Source: Firmicutes bacterium UBA2598 (GTDB taxonomy: Bacteria; Bacillota; PH28-bin88). Taken from it: a stretch of DNA of 52,698 nucleotides. Below the pieces are notes generated by a model, which was given only the letters and a program-made list of their open reading frames with translations, did no database searches and was not told the origin of the DNA. Location of the stretch: positions 1 to 52,698 of the forward strand of contig DDKM01000003.1 in NCBI GenBank assembly GCA_002339345.1, written 5' to 3'. Shown here piece by piece: positions 43,103 to 51,231 of this stretch. The stretch's first letter is position 1. Every line of letters begins with the position of its first letter. A program made the position numbers and the translations under genes.

Positions 43103-43282
43103 TCAGGGAGATTGCCGAGAGGCATATTCACATTCATGTACACACATCTGCAGGTGATGTGCCGATTCGTTAAGGGTCGCTTTTAATTTCTGTTCATTGG
43201 CCTGATTGGCGAGGGATTGCAGTTGACTGATTGTCTGCTGGCAGTCCCTAATGCACTGTTGCAGTTGTTGGTTTTGATTCAT
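43103..43282 (-). CDS. 59-aa helical Cys-pair protein (paralogue 1)
   Basis: Encodes 59 residues, rich in Gln, Asn and Glu, predicted all-helical. Cysteines at 10, 14, 47 and 51 form two C-x3-C pairs (CIRDC and CVHEC) that would face one another in a helical hairpin. The upstream neighbour has cysteines at exactly the same positions. ATG 43282 follows AGGGGTGAGG closely, and 20 bases separate it from the paralogue's stop, so the pair is bicistronic. No family name can be given. The arrangement recalls the CxxxC-lined four-helix copper-binding proteins, but metal binding is inference. Confidence 0.75.
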   Translation of the reverse strand: MNQNQQLQQCIRDCQQTISQLQSLANQANEQKLKATLNESAHHLQMCVHECEYASRQSP

Positions 43283-43302
43283 TTAACCTCACCCCTTTTC
43301 CA

Positions 43303-43485
43303 TTAAGATTTGCCCAACTCCTTGGCATCCAGGCAGCCGTGAATGCACAATTCGATATGGCGGTCCGCTTCAGCCAAAGCGTAACGTGCCCGGTGGTCCA
43401 CAGTGTTGTTGGCGATATTTCGGATGTTTTGAGCGGTTTTGGTGCACTGGTCAATACATTTTTGAATATCTGCTTGGGTAGTCAC
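43303..43485 (-). CDS. 60-aa helical Cys-pair protein (paralogue 2)
   Basis: 60 residues with cysteines at 10, 14, 47 and 51 (CIDQC and CIHGC), the same spacing as paralogue 1, while most other residues differ. The pattern with Ala/Ile/Leu heptads suggests two helices. The start is GTG 43485, five bases after GGAGGTGAT, one of the strongest ribosome sites of the window. Upstream, 43486-43757 holds no convincing gene. Confidence 0.75.
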   Translation of the reverse strand: MTTQADIQKCIDQCTKTAQNIRNIANNTVDHRARYALAEADRHIELCIHGCLDAKELGKS

Positions 43486-43757
43486 CGTATCACCTCCCGT
43501 TTTTACTGCTAATTAGTATGGTATAAAATTTATCTCAATATGCTATGCAGGGAGATCGTTTCAAGATCTTACCAGGGCGCACTTTTTAGGGAGTCAAGTT
43601 CAAGGATGGTAGCATGTGTTGGAAAAAACTCCCTGTACTATAGTGAGAAGAAATGCCATAGACTGGCTGCGCAATTTGATCATTCTCTTGCTTTTTCCGT
43701 TTCATACAGCCAGGATCTTTGATTACTGGGAACACCACTTAAGTGAATGGCTGGTGG

Positions 43758-44159
43758 CTATCCAACCTGCCGCACATTGGCGTTGATGCAGGCTACTATT
43801 TCATCGATGGCGGTTTCCGGGCCGAACACTTCCACGATGCCCGCAGCCTTGAGGGCGGGAATGTCTTCCTCGGGAATAACACCCCCCATGATGACCATCA
43901 CATCATCCATGCCCTTTTCCCGGAGTAACTGTACCACCTTGGGTCCCAGGACAGCGTGGTTTCCGCCCAGGGTACTCAACCCCACCACATCGGCCCCCTC
44001 CTGAATGGCGGCATTCACGATGGCTTCCGGGAACTGGTTACCCAGGTAAACTACTTCCATGCCGGCATCCCGCAGGAGGCGGGATACCGCCACCACTCCC
44101 CGCCAGTGGATATCCAGGCCCAGCTTGGCCATCACAACCTTGACTACTTTACGTTCCAT
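43758..44159 (-). CDS. B12-binding small subunit of acyl-CoA mutase
   Basis: 133 residues, a stand-alone cobalamin-binding domain of the methylmalonyl-CoA-mutase C-terminal type. The lower-ligand motif DxHxxG is present as LDIHWRG near residue 15, followed by LSTLGGNHA (the conserved Ser/Gly strand) and MGGVIPEEDIPAL for the nucleotide loop. It pairs with the large subunit encoded 40 bases upstream to carry adenosylcobalamin. Last gene of the sigma-54-controlled minus-strand operon; no strong terminator was seen after it. Confidence 0.92.
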   Translation of the reverse strand: MERKVVKVVMAKLGLDIHWRGVVAVSRLLRDAGMEVVYLGNQFPEAIVNAAIQEGADVVGLSTLGGNHAVLGPKVVQLLREKGMDDVMVIMGGVIPEEDIPALKAAGIVEVFGPETAIDEIVACINANVRQVG

Positions 44160-44199
44160 GGTTTAGCACACCCCCGAAATTATTTTTCATCCGCCCAGT

Positions 44200-45882
44200 T
44201 CACGCCAGCGGGAATTGCCACAGGCCGAATTCCTGGCGGAACACCTCTTCAATTTCTCCTAAGGTGGCGTTGGCCTTTACCGCCTCAACCACATAGGGGA
44301 TCAAGTTTTCCCTTGACCGGCACTTCTCCCGGAGGACAGCCAGGCTGGCGGTGACTATATCGTTATTGCGCCGCTCCCGTAAGGAGGCCAGTTTGGCTTT
44401 CTGCCGCCCTTCCGTTTCCGGGTAGCGGAATACCTCGATGTTCCCCTGGGTAGCCTGGCCTGAACGCATGTAATTGACACCCACAATTTTCCGTTTGCCG
44501 CTTTCGATGTCCTTTTGCTGCTGGTAGGCATAGTTGGAAATCTCCCTATGCATCCACCCGCTCTCCACCGCCTGGATCAACCCGCCGCGCTGCTCAATTT
44601 CCTGGATGTAGCCCCAAATGCGGTTGGCCATTTCCTTGGTCAGGTATTCCACGTAATAAGACCCGGCCAAGGGGTCCACGGTGTTGACCACATTGGTTTC
44701 CGCTTGTAAAATTTGCTGGGTGCGCAGGGAAACCAGGGCCGCCTGCTCGGTGGGGGCGGAATAGGCCTCATCATAGGAGTCGATGTGCAGGGACTGGGCT
44801 CCTCCCAGGATCGCGGCCAACCCCTGGATGGCGGAGCGGGCGATGTTGTTCAAAGGTTCGATTTTGGTAAGGGTGATGCCGGCGGTCTGCACATGGAAGC
44901 GCATCAGGCAGGACCTTTCATCCAGGGCGTTAAACCGGTTTTTCATCACCTCGTAAAACACCTTGCGGGAGGCCCGGCACTTGGCGATTTCCTCGAAAAA
45001 GTCGTTGCAGAGGTCCCAGAAGAAGGACATCCGGCGGGCAAAGGCATCGATGGGCAGCCCCCGCCTGATTAACTCCTCGGCGGTGGCAATGGCGTTGGCG
45101 ATGGCTACCGCCACTTCCTGTACCGCATTGGTGCCCGCTTCCCGGAGGTTATAGCCGTTGTAGCTGACCGGGTTCCAGCGGGGGAGGTGCCGGGCGGCGT
45201 ATTCGATGGCATCACACTGCAGGCGGAAGGAAGCCTGGGGTGGCAGGATTTCCGGACCGCTGCCCACCGTTGTTTCCATCAGGAAGTCATTTTGGGTGGT
45301 GCCGGCCAGTTTGGCAAAGGGAATTCCCCTCTTTTCCGCCATCACCATGTACATTGACAGTAGCACTACGGTGACGCTGGGAAGGTGGGTGACCAGGGAG
45401 ACGGACACCTGGTCAATGGGTACCCCGGCAAACAGGGCTTCCATATCCTCCAGGGAATCCACTGCTACCCCGCACTGGCCCACATTGCCCTCTGCTTCCG
45501 GGTCATCGGAGTTATAACCCCTGATGGTGGGAAGGTCAAAGACGATGTTTACCCCGGTGGCCCCGTTGTCCAACAGAAAGCGGATGCGGCGGTTGCAGTC
45601 TTCTGGGGCGCCAAAACCGGCCAACTGCCGGACGGTGAACAACCGTCCCCTGTACATGTTCGGGTATATCCCCCTGACAAAGGGTGGCTCACCGGGGTAC
45701 CCGATGTCCCGGTTATACTCCATACCCGCCAGGGCTTCCGGTGTATACAAAAGTTCAATGGGGATGCCGGACTCGGTGGTATAGGAGCCGCTCCCGCCCT
45801 TGTCCTGCAAGGTCTCTTTACGCCACCGCTCCGTTTCTTTTGCCGTTTGGCGGATGGCGGCCTCGTTAAAAAGTTTGGTCAT
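44200..45882 (-). CDS. divergent acyl-CoA mutase large subunit (methylmalonyl-CoA mutase superfamily)
   Basis: 560 residues, the catalytic barrel of a B12-dependent acyl-CoA mutase, on the same chain layout as isobutyryl/2-hydroxyisobutyryl mutase large subunits. The fold is clear: PFVRGIYPNMYRGRLFTVRQLAGF, FDLPTIRGYNSDDPEAEGNVGQCGVAVDS, KLAGTTQNDFL and ETNVVNTVDPLAGSYYVE. Specificity residues differ. The RQYAGF Tyr of methylmalonyl-CoA mutase (Y89) is Leu87, the substrate-carboxylate Arg (R207) aligns with Gly207, and the active-site His of SGYHMQEAG (H244) is Asn245 in NGYNLREAG. It should therefore not be called methylmalonyl-CoA mutase. Its context is CoA transferase and MeaB upstream and a B12 subunit downstream. 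Confidence 0.9.
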   Translation of the reverse strand: MTKLFNEAAIRQTAKETERWRKETLQDKGGSGSYTTESGIPIELLYTPEALAGMEYNRDIGYPGEPPFVRGIYPNMYRGRLFTVRQLAGFGAPEDCNRRIRFLLDNGATGVNIVFDLPTIRGYNSDDPEAEGNVGQCGVAVDSLEDMEALFAGVPIDQVSVSLVTHLPSVTVVLLSMYMVMAEKRGIPFAKLAGTTQNDFLMETTVGSGPEILPPQASFRLQCDAIEYAARHLPRWNPVSYNGYNLREAGTNAVQEVAVAIANAIATAEELIRRGLPIDAFARRMSFFWDLCNDFFEEIAKCRASRKVFYEVMKNRFNALDERSCLMRFHVQTAGITLTKIEPLNNIARSAIQGLAAILGGAQSLHIDSYDEAYSAPTEQAALVSLRTQQILQAETNVVNTVDPLAGSYYVEYLTKEMANRIWGYIQEIEQRGGLIQAVESGWMHREISNYAYQQQKDIESGKRKIVGVNYMRSGQATQGNIEVFRYPETEGRQKAKLASLRERRNNDIVTASLAVLREKCRSRENLIPYVVEAVKANATLGEIEEVFRQEFGLWQFPLA

Positions 45883-45918
45883 GGGTTAAAAACCTCCTTG
45901 TATTTAATCCAGTTCCCT

Positions 45919-46872
45919 TCAGGTCTGCCTTTGCCAAAGATAACCGCTTACAAAGGTGGCAGCGGCATAGGGGTCCAGGTTGCCGTCCGCCACCCGGCGC
46001 ACCAGGTTTTGCAGCAGACTGTCCTGCTCCAGCGCCCGGTTGATGCGGTCCAGGGCCTGGGCCTGTACGTTATCAATCATAATGCGGACCAGGCGGTCCC
46101 GGCGTTTTTGTTCCCACTGCCCGGTTCCCTGCAGGTGGAGCCGGTGTTGTTGCACCGCTTCCCAGACCTCCCCGGTTCCCTCGTTGCGGGAAGCCACCGC
46201 CAGCTTGACCGGTGGGCGCCATCCACCGGTAATGAATTCATCCAGCATATGGGCTAGATCCCGGGCAGTCGCCTCTGCCCCTTCCCGGTCCGCCTTGTTC
46301 ACCACAAAGATGTCCGCTATCTCCAGGATACCTGCCTTCATGGTCTGGATGCCGTCACCCAGCCCCGGGACTGTCACCATGATGGTAGTATCCGCCAGGT
46401 GGGAAATCTGGTGTTCCACCTGGCCGGTACCCACTGTTTCCACCAGGATGACGTCCTTGCCAGCAGCGTCCATCAACATGATCACTTCCGCGGTGGAGGC
46501 GGAGAGGCCGCCCAGTTTCCCCCGGGTGGCCAGGCTGCGGATAAAAACCCCCGGTTCACTGTTCAGGTTGGCCATGCGCACCCGGTCCCCGAGGAAGGCC
46601 CCGCCGGAAAAGGGGCTGGATGGGTCGATACACACCACTCCGGCGGTGAGACCGCCTTTGACCAGCAGCCGGGCCAACTGCCCGGTAAGGGTACTCTTGC
46701 CCGCACCAGGCGGTCCGGTCAGGCCGATGATATGGGCGCGTCCGGTCCAGGGAACAATGGCCTGCATTACCTGTTGCCGGGTGGGGTCAGCGTTTTCCAC
46801 TAGTTTCAAAAGTCTGGCCAGGGCGACCGGGTCGCCATGCCGGAGGCCGGGCAGGTATTTTTGCCAGTCCAG
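45919..46872 (-). CDS. meaB: MeaB/ArgK-type G-protein chaperone of acyl-CoA mutase
   Basis: About 317 residues. A SIMIBI GTPase that loads and protects adenosylcobalamin mutases. Motifs are G1 GPPGAGKST, a VCIDPSSPFSGGAFLGDRVRM segment, VILVETVGTGQVEHQI (switch region, usually VETVGVGQSE), and G4 VVNKADR. The first standard start is TTG 46809. The frame stays open upstream and encodes DWQKYLPGLRHGDPVALARLLKL, which matches the usual MeaB N-terminus. AAAGGAGG lies eight bases before CTG 46872, so a CTG start is proposed; TTG 46809 is the conservative alternative. It lies between gctB and the mutase genes, supporting a B12 function. Confidence 0.85.
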   Translation of the reverse strand: MDWQKYLPGLRHGDPVALARLLKLVENADPTRQQVMQAIVPWTGRAHIIGLTGPPGAGKSTLTGQLARLLVKGGLTAGVVCIDPSSPFSGGAFLGDRVRMANLNSEPGVFIRSLATRGKLGGLSASTAEVIMLMDAAGKDVILVETVGTGQVEHQISHLADTTIMVTVPGLGDGIQTMKAGILEIADIFVVNKADREGAEATARDLAHMLDEFITGGWRPPVKLAVASRNEGTGEVWEAVQQHRLHLQGTGQWEQKRRDRLVRIMIDNVQAQALDRINRALEQDSLLQNLVRRVADGNLDPYAAATFVSGYLWQRQT

Positions 46873-46906
46873 GGCTACCGCCTCCTTTGTTTGATAAGGG
46901 TGCCAG

Positions 46907-47710
46907 CTAGTATTTCATGTAGATCCCCTCGGGATCCACCAGGGTGCGCAACACTTCCAGTTCGGAAACCAGGGGTGGGGTGAAGGGCTTGGCCCGGCTG
47001 GTGTCCATGGCAAAACCTGTATTGGCAGTCACCTCTGCGGGTGTCACCCCGAGTTCGGCGAAGTATTCCGCCAGGTACATTTCCTTGGTTTCGGGGTCAA
47101 ATTTCATCACCCCCATGGTGGAAACCACCGCCTCCGGCCCCCCCCATAACCCCAGTTCCACCCGGTCTACCAGAGCGCCGGTATGGTAGTCCCGGCACCG
47201 CCAGCCGGGGCTGGTGATATAGTCCACCTGTTCTACAAATCTTTTTCGTTCATGGCCAATGATGATAATGGTCCGCCCGGCCAGGGCGGCAATGTCACAG
47301 GCTCCGCCGGACCCTTCGAAGCGCTTGTGGGGCGACAGGTAGGGACCGACACACGTGGAATTGATATTACCGTATTTGTCCACCTGGGCGCCTCCCAGGA
47401 AACCGGCGTCGATGCGCCGGTTTTGTAGTAGCTGCCCCAGGGTTTCGAAGGCGGTGGGGGTCCAAGGGGTGTGGTAGACACCCCTGGGATCAGCCACACA
47501 AAAGGGCAGGGCCAGGGGCCGGCTGTCAAAGGCCACCGCTTCCATCACAATGGTCATGGCGGGAGCGTGGGTGTTTTTGGCCAGGGTGGCTCCCACCAGG
47601 GGTAGCCCGGTGCCTACCAGCACCATCTCGCCGTTTTGCAGCAGGCGGCTGGCCGCCACCACCATCATTTCCAGCCCTGAATAGGAGCCTTGTTGTGCAT
47701 GGACACCCAT
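46907..47710 (-). CDS. CoA-transferase beta subunit (GctB/IpdB-like)
   Basis: 267 residues of the family I CoA-transferase beta subunit, closest in pattern to glutaconate CoA-transferase subunit B. VLVGTGLPLVGATLAKNTHAP leads to the catalytic glutamate position (IVMEAVA, E57; E54 in GctB). GFLGGAQVDKYGNINST and GSGGACDIAAL are the usual conserved segments. With the Glu present it can form the enzyme-CoA thioester, although IpdAB-type ring-cleaving hydrolases are close relatives. The ATG overlaps the stop of the alpha-subunit gene (TAATG), indicating coupled synthesis. Confidence 0.9.
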   Translation of the reverse strand: MGVHAQQGSYSGLEMMVVAASRLLQNGEMVLVGTGLPLVGATLAKNTHAPAMTIVMEAVAFDSRPLALPFCVADPRGVYHTPWTPTAFETLGQLLQNRRIDAGFLGGAQVDKYGNINSTCVGPYLSPHKRFEGSGGACDIAALAGRTIIIIGHERKRFVEQVDYITSPGWRCRDYHTGALVDRVELGLWGGPEAVVSTMGVMKFDPETKEMYLAEYFAELGVTPAEVTANTGFAMDTSRAKPFTPPLVSELEVLRTLVDPEGIYMKY

Positions 47711-48708
47711 TATTGCACCTCCTCCAGCCTGTCCAGACGTCGTTTGATATGGGGGTTATATCCCAACACCGGGTCTGCCTGCAGGTGTTGCAGGCGTTGG
47801 GAACCCACCTTGGCCAGGTAGGCGGCGTGGTCCGGCACTCCCAACACCCAGTCCGTCAGCCAGGCTGCAAATTTTTCCCTGTTACGGGAGGCAGCCAGGT
47901 ATTCCTTAAACCACCACGGGTCGTTGTCATAGCACCCGCGGACAGCGGTGGGATGGCCGCCATAGGGCAGTTCCACGATGGCGTGAACCAGGTGGCCGGG
48001 AATGCTGTTCAATTCCGGCAACTCCTTCAGGCTGTCCTCTGGCACCACCCGCTCGGCGGTGACGATGGTGGTTTTGGCAGCCATGGCGGCGTAGCAGTCC
48101 ATAAAGTTACCGCCCCGGGTCCGCACCGTGCCCTGATCCCCTACCTCCTGGGTATGGATGATGCATACATCCGGCCGCAGGGCGGGCACCAATACCACTT
48201 CCTGGCCTTCCCAGAAGGGATCCCGCATAAAGGCCACCTTCTGCTTTGGCAGCCGGGGGTCTTTGCCCCGCAGGTGGCGGACCGGGTCCAGGTCCGGGTT
48301 GATAATATCGGAGCCCTTCAGGGAAAGGGTGGGCAAAAAGGGCAGGCCCATGGCCCCTGCCACAATCCGCATGGTGCCGGTCTGCACAGTCCAATCGTCA
48401 TGGTGGAAACCGCTCTGTTCCGGCCCCATTTCCACCGCCCGGCGGAAGTTGTAGGGGTGGCCGAAAACCTCATGGCCAATGTAGTTGGTCTCCGTCATGG
48501 AAACACAACCGGCGCCGATGAGCAGGTCAATTTCCGGACCGCCGGGGTTGGATACCAGGTGCAGGTCCCGCTTCCGCTGGCGAATGAGTTCATAGACCAT
48601 ACCCATGGGTTTGCGGACAACGGTCCAGCCCCCGGTAAAGACGGAATCGCCATCCTGCACAAGGCTGGCCGCTTCCGCCAGGGACATTACTTTTGTAAGG
48701 TTACCCAA
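47710..48708 (-). CDS. CoA-transferase alpha subunit (GctA/IpdA-like)
   Basis: About 332 residues of the alpha subunit. Typical landmarks are VQDGDSVFTGGW, LHLVSNPGGPEIDLLIGAGCV, RPDVCIIHTQEVGDQGTVRTRGG and TIVTAERVVPEDSL. Start: TTG 48708 lies six bases after GAGGTG; the in-frame GTG 48717 forms part of that ribosome site. It is the first gene after the -24/-12 promoter, giving a leader of about 50 bases. With GctB it probably loads CoA onto the acid that the following mutase rearranges. Confidence 0.88.
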   Translation of the reverse strand: MGNLTKVMSLAEAASLVQDGDSVFTGGWTVVRKPMGMVYELIRQRKRDLHLVSNPGGPEIDLLIGAGCVSMTETNYIGHEVFGHPYNFRRAVEMGPEQSGFHHDDWTVQTGTMRIVAGAMGLPFLPTLSLKGSDIINPDLDPVRHLRGKDPRLPKQKVAFMRDPFWEGQEVVLVPALRPDVCIIHTQEVGDQGTVRTRGGNFMDCYAAMAAKTTIVTAERVVPEDSLKELPELNSIPGHLVHAIVELPYGGHPTAVRGCYDNDPWWFKEYLAASRNREKFAAWLTDWVLGVPDHAAYLAKVGSQRLQHLQADPVLGYNPHIKRRLDRLEEVQ

Positions 48709-48767
48709 AGCAATCACCTCACTTTATTGCCTGTCAATTTAGTAAACTGTTCTTGAGTGTTACTAAT

Positions 48768-48783
48768 TGCAAGGACCGTGCCA
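48768..48783 (-). promoter_or_regulatory. sigma-54 (-24/-12) promoter of the CoA-transferase/mutase operon
   Basis: On the minus strand TGGCACG-GTCC-TTGCA matches the sigma-54 consensus at every conserved base, with the GG and GC ten bases apart. Predicted transcription start is near 48757. Upstream, around 48909-48922, the repeat GGTC-ATATA-GACC may be the activator site. Confidence 0.9.
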
Positions 48784-48933
48784 GTATTGAAGGGTGACTG
48801 GGTTGGCCGGATTTTTGCCATGGCGTCTGGAACACCAATGGGACTTTGCGGTGGTACGGGCATTAAACTGGTGTTATCGTGATACAAATCTAAATCACTA
48901 AAGGACGCAGGTCATATAGACCAACGACCTTAT

Positions 48934-48967
48934 AAAAAAACACCCCGATACGAAAATGTATCGAGGG
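48934..48967 (-). terminator. terminator of the sigma-54 activator gene
   Basis: Read on the minus strand, CGATAC-ATTTTC-GTATCG (48963 down to 48946), extended by C/G pairs, is followed by a seven-T run (48940 to 48934). It isolates the activator gene from the operon promoter downstream. Confidence 0.85.
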
Positions 48968-48987
48968 CGATAATAATCTGTATCATA

Positions 48988-51102
48988 TCATTTTACTTGC
49001 TGGTAACCGTATTTCCTTAGCTTACGTACCACCGAAGGCTGGCTGATGCCGAGCATCCGGGCGGTCTGGCGGGTGCTCCTGCAACGTTCGTAAGTGTCCA
49101 CCAGCACTGCCCTTTCCGTTTCTGCCAGGATTTCCGCCAGGCTGCCGGGGTTCTGTCCCGCCGGGAACGCTGGCGCCTCACCGGCAGAGGGGGAACCGTG
49201 GAGAAACAAAAGGTTGATATCCAGGATATCCCCCTGGGTAAGCACCACCATTCGTTCAATGGTGTTTTCCAATTCCCTTACATTTCCGGGCCAGTGGTAG
49301 GCGCATAGCTGGGCCATCACCTGTGGGGTAATCCGCTTCTGAAAATGGTATTTGCGGTTAAACTTATGCAAAAAGTGCATCACCAGGGAATGGATATCCT
49401 CCTTGCGCTCCCGCAAAGGTGGAATGGAAATCTGTACAACATTCAGGCGGTAAAAGAGATCCTCCCGGAACTGGCCCTGGGCCACTTGAGCCCTGAGCTG
49501 TCTATTGGTGGCGGCGATGATGCGGACATCCAGGTTGACGGGCCTGTTGGAGCCAACTTTGAAAAAGGACCGATCCTGGATGACCCGCAGCAGCTTCACC
49601 TGTAGATCCAGGGACATTTCGGCGATTTCGTCCAGGAAGATAGTACCCCCCTGGGCGGTTTCCAGGAGGCCGGGTTTACCGCCCGACTTGGCCCCGGTAA
49701 AGGCGCCGCCCTCGTACCCGAACAGTTCCGATTCCAGGAGAGCAGGGGGGATGGCGCCACAGTTGATGGTGATAAAAGGCCCGGCTTGCCGGGGGCTGGT
49801 TTTGTGAATGAGCTTGGCCAGCACCTCCTTGCCGGTGCCGGATTCGCCGGTAATCAGCACATTGGAATCCACCTGGGCTACCCGCAGGGCGAGTTCCACC
49901 ACCCGCCGCATGGGGATGCTTTCGGCAATCATGTCCACCTGGATTTCCTTGGCCCGCAGGCGGGCCAATTCCGCCAAATAGCGATGGCTCAGTTCCTTAA
50001 AAGTGTTCACCTGTTCCTTCAGCATATTCAATTCCGTCAGATCCCGGATGTTGGCCACCACCCGGTACAGTTCCCCGGCGGTGTTATAAATGGGTTTTCC
50101 GGTTAATAGCACTTCCCGTCCCCGCACTTCCAGGCAGATGGTAGCCTGCCGGCCGGTTTGCAGCACCCGGGAAGTGACAATATCTGACAGATGACCCTTT
50201 TCCTTGAGCAGGTTGACATGCTGGCCAATGAAGTCCTCCGCCTTTACCCCGACGATCTGTTCATAGGCTTTGTTCATCCTCAGCAGTATCCCCTGGCCAT
50301 CGGAGATGACCAGTCCGTCCGCACTGAGGTCGATGATGTCATTCAATTCCCGGTTGATTTCCTCCACCGCATCCAGCTTCTGGTTGGCGGCCTCCATGTC
50401 GGAAATATCCTGCAGAATAGCTACCGCACCCACAACCTCGTGGTTATGAAAGATGGGGGAGCGGCTGGAGCGATAAACGGACTGGTTGATGACAATCCGG
50501 GCGTCGGGTTGTTGTTCCCCCGATTGCATTACATGGGGCAGCCCGGTATGGGGGATGAGATCGGTGATCTGGGCCCCTAATACCTGATCGGATGGCAGAC
50601 CCAGGATCTTGGCTGCATTGCTGTTATGGGCCACGATTTTGCCATCCCGGCGCACGGCAATGACTGCGACGGGCAGCAGGTCAAGGATGTGCTGATAAAA
50701 CCGCCGGTACAAGGTGCTTAAATCATGAGGGACAAATTGTTTTTTAAGGATGCCCACAGGACTGCCGTCAGTGTCGGTTACCACCAAGGGGGTGTGGTCG
50801 TGAACATCAAGTCTTTCAACCTGTAGGCTTTCCTGAAGGGAGATGGTTCCGACCGGCTTTAAGGGTAAACTGCCTACCGGATTTGACCAGGGATTGGGCG
50901 TTGTCTGGGGCAACCAGGTCAATATGTCCCAGGTGCGCAAATACCCCTGGACCTGCCCGTCGTCACCGGTCACCAGCAGCAAATCCGCCTCCTGGGCCTT
51001 CAGCCTGGCTACTGCTTCGGTGACGGTACATGTAGCCGGTACTGCTGGGACCGGCTGTATATCCAAATCAGCGACCCTGGGCTGCCAGAATTGCCATAAC
51101 AT
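48988..51102 (-). CDS. sigma-54-dependent activator (CBS-PAS-PAS-AAA+-HTH)
   Basis: About 704 residues. Residues about 10-130 look like a CBS-domain pair (VTEAVARLKAQEADLLLV ... HTPLVVTDTDGSPVGILKK). Two PAS domains follow (about 145-255 and 275-385). The AAA+ domain has GESGTGKE, the sigma-54 contact loop GAFTGAK, and TIFLDEIAEM. The C-terminal HTH reads STRQTARMLGISQPSVVRKL, of TyrR type. ATG 51102 is chosen, seven bases after GGGGAGG; the longer frame to 51210 has no ribosome site. Located immediately upstream of the consensus -24/-12 promoter of the mutase operon, it is its likely activator. The CBS pair could sense an adenosyl ligand. Confidence 0.92.
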   Translation of the reverse strand: MLWQFWQPRVADLDIQPVPAVPATCTVTEAVARLKAQEADLLLVTGDDGQVQGYLRTWDILTWLPQTTPNPWSNPVGSLPLKPVGTISLQESLQVERLDVHDHTPLVVTDTDGSPVGILKKQFVPHDLSTLYRRFYQHILDLLPVAVIAVRRDGKIVAHNSNAAKILGLPSDQVLGAQITDLIPHTGLPHVMQSGEQQPDARIVINQSVYRSSRSPIFHNHEVVGAVAILQDISDMEAANQKLDAVEEINRELNDIIDLSADGLVISDGQGILLRMNKAYEQIVGVKAEDFIGQHVNLLKEKGHLSDIVTSRVLQTGRQATICLEVRGREVLLTGKPIYNTAGELYRVVANIRDLTELNMLKEQVNTFKELSHRYLAELARLRAKEIQVDMIAESIPMRRVVELALRVAQVDSNVLITGESGTGKEVLAKLIHKTSPRQAGPFITINCGAIPPALLESELFGYEGGAFTGAKSGGKPGLLETAQGGTIFLDEIAEMSLDLQVKLLRVIQDRSFFKVGSNRPVNLDVRIIAATNRQLRAQVAQGQFREDLFYRLNVVQISIPPLRERKEDIHSLVMHFLHKFNRKYHFQKRITPQVMAQLCAYHWPGNVRELENTIERMVVLTQGDILDINLLFLHGSPSAGEAPAFPAGQNPGSLAEILAETERAVLVDTYERCRSTRQTARMLGISQPSVVRKLRKYGYQQVK

Positions 51103-51231
51103 TTGTTTGCCTCCCCACCCGCAGTTTAGCACATTGTTTCTTGCGCTTTTTCCATTTCCACAGGGAGAAAGAATTCCCTTCTGGCAGAATGCACCAAGGT
51201 TACTGTACACCTTTTTTCCGGGCGATTATAC

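Noticed and set aside
43540..43722. 60-codon plus-strand frame between the small Cys proteins and the mutase small subunit
   Set aside because: No ribosome site, no pattern, and an unlikely amino-acid composition.
44200..45882. Plain annotation as methylmalonyl-CoA mutase
   Set aside because: The Tyr89, Arg207 and His244 counterparts are Leu, Gly and Asn, so the name would predict the wrong substrate.
45385..46257. 290-codon plus-strand frame across the mutase and meaB genes
   Set aside because: Spans two conserved minus-strand genes and their gap; no family resemblance.
47695..48756. 353-codon plus-strand frame opposite gctA
   Set aside because: Antisense to an evident CoA-transferase gene and it crosses the sigma-54 leader; no recognisable motifs.
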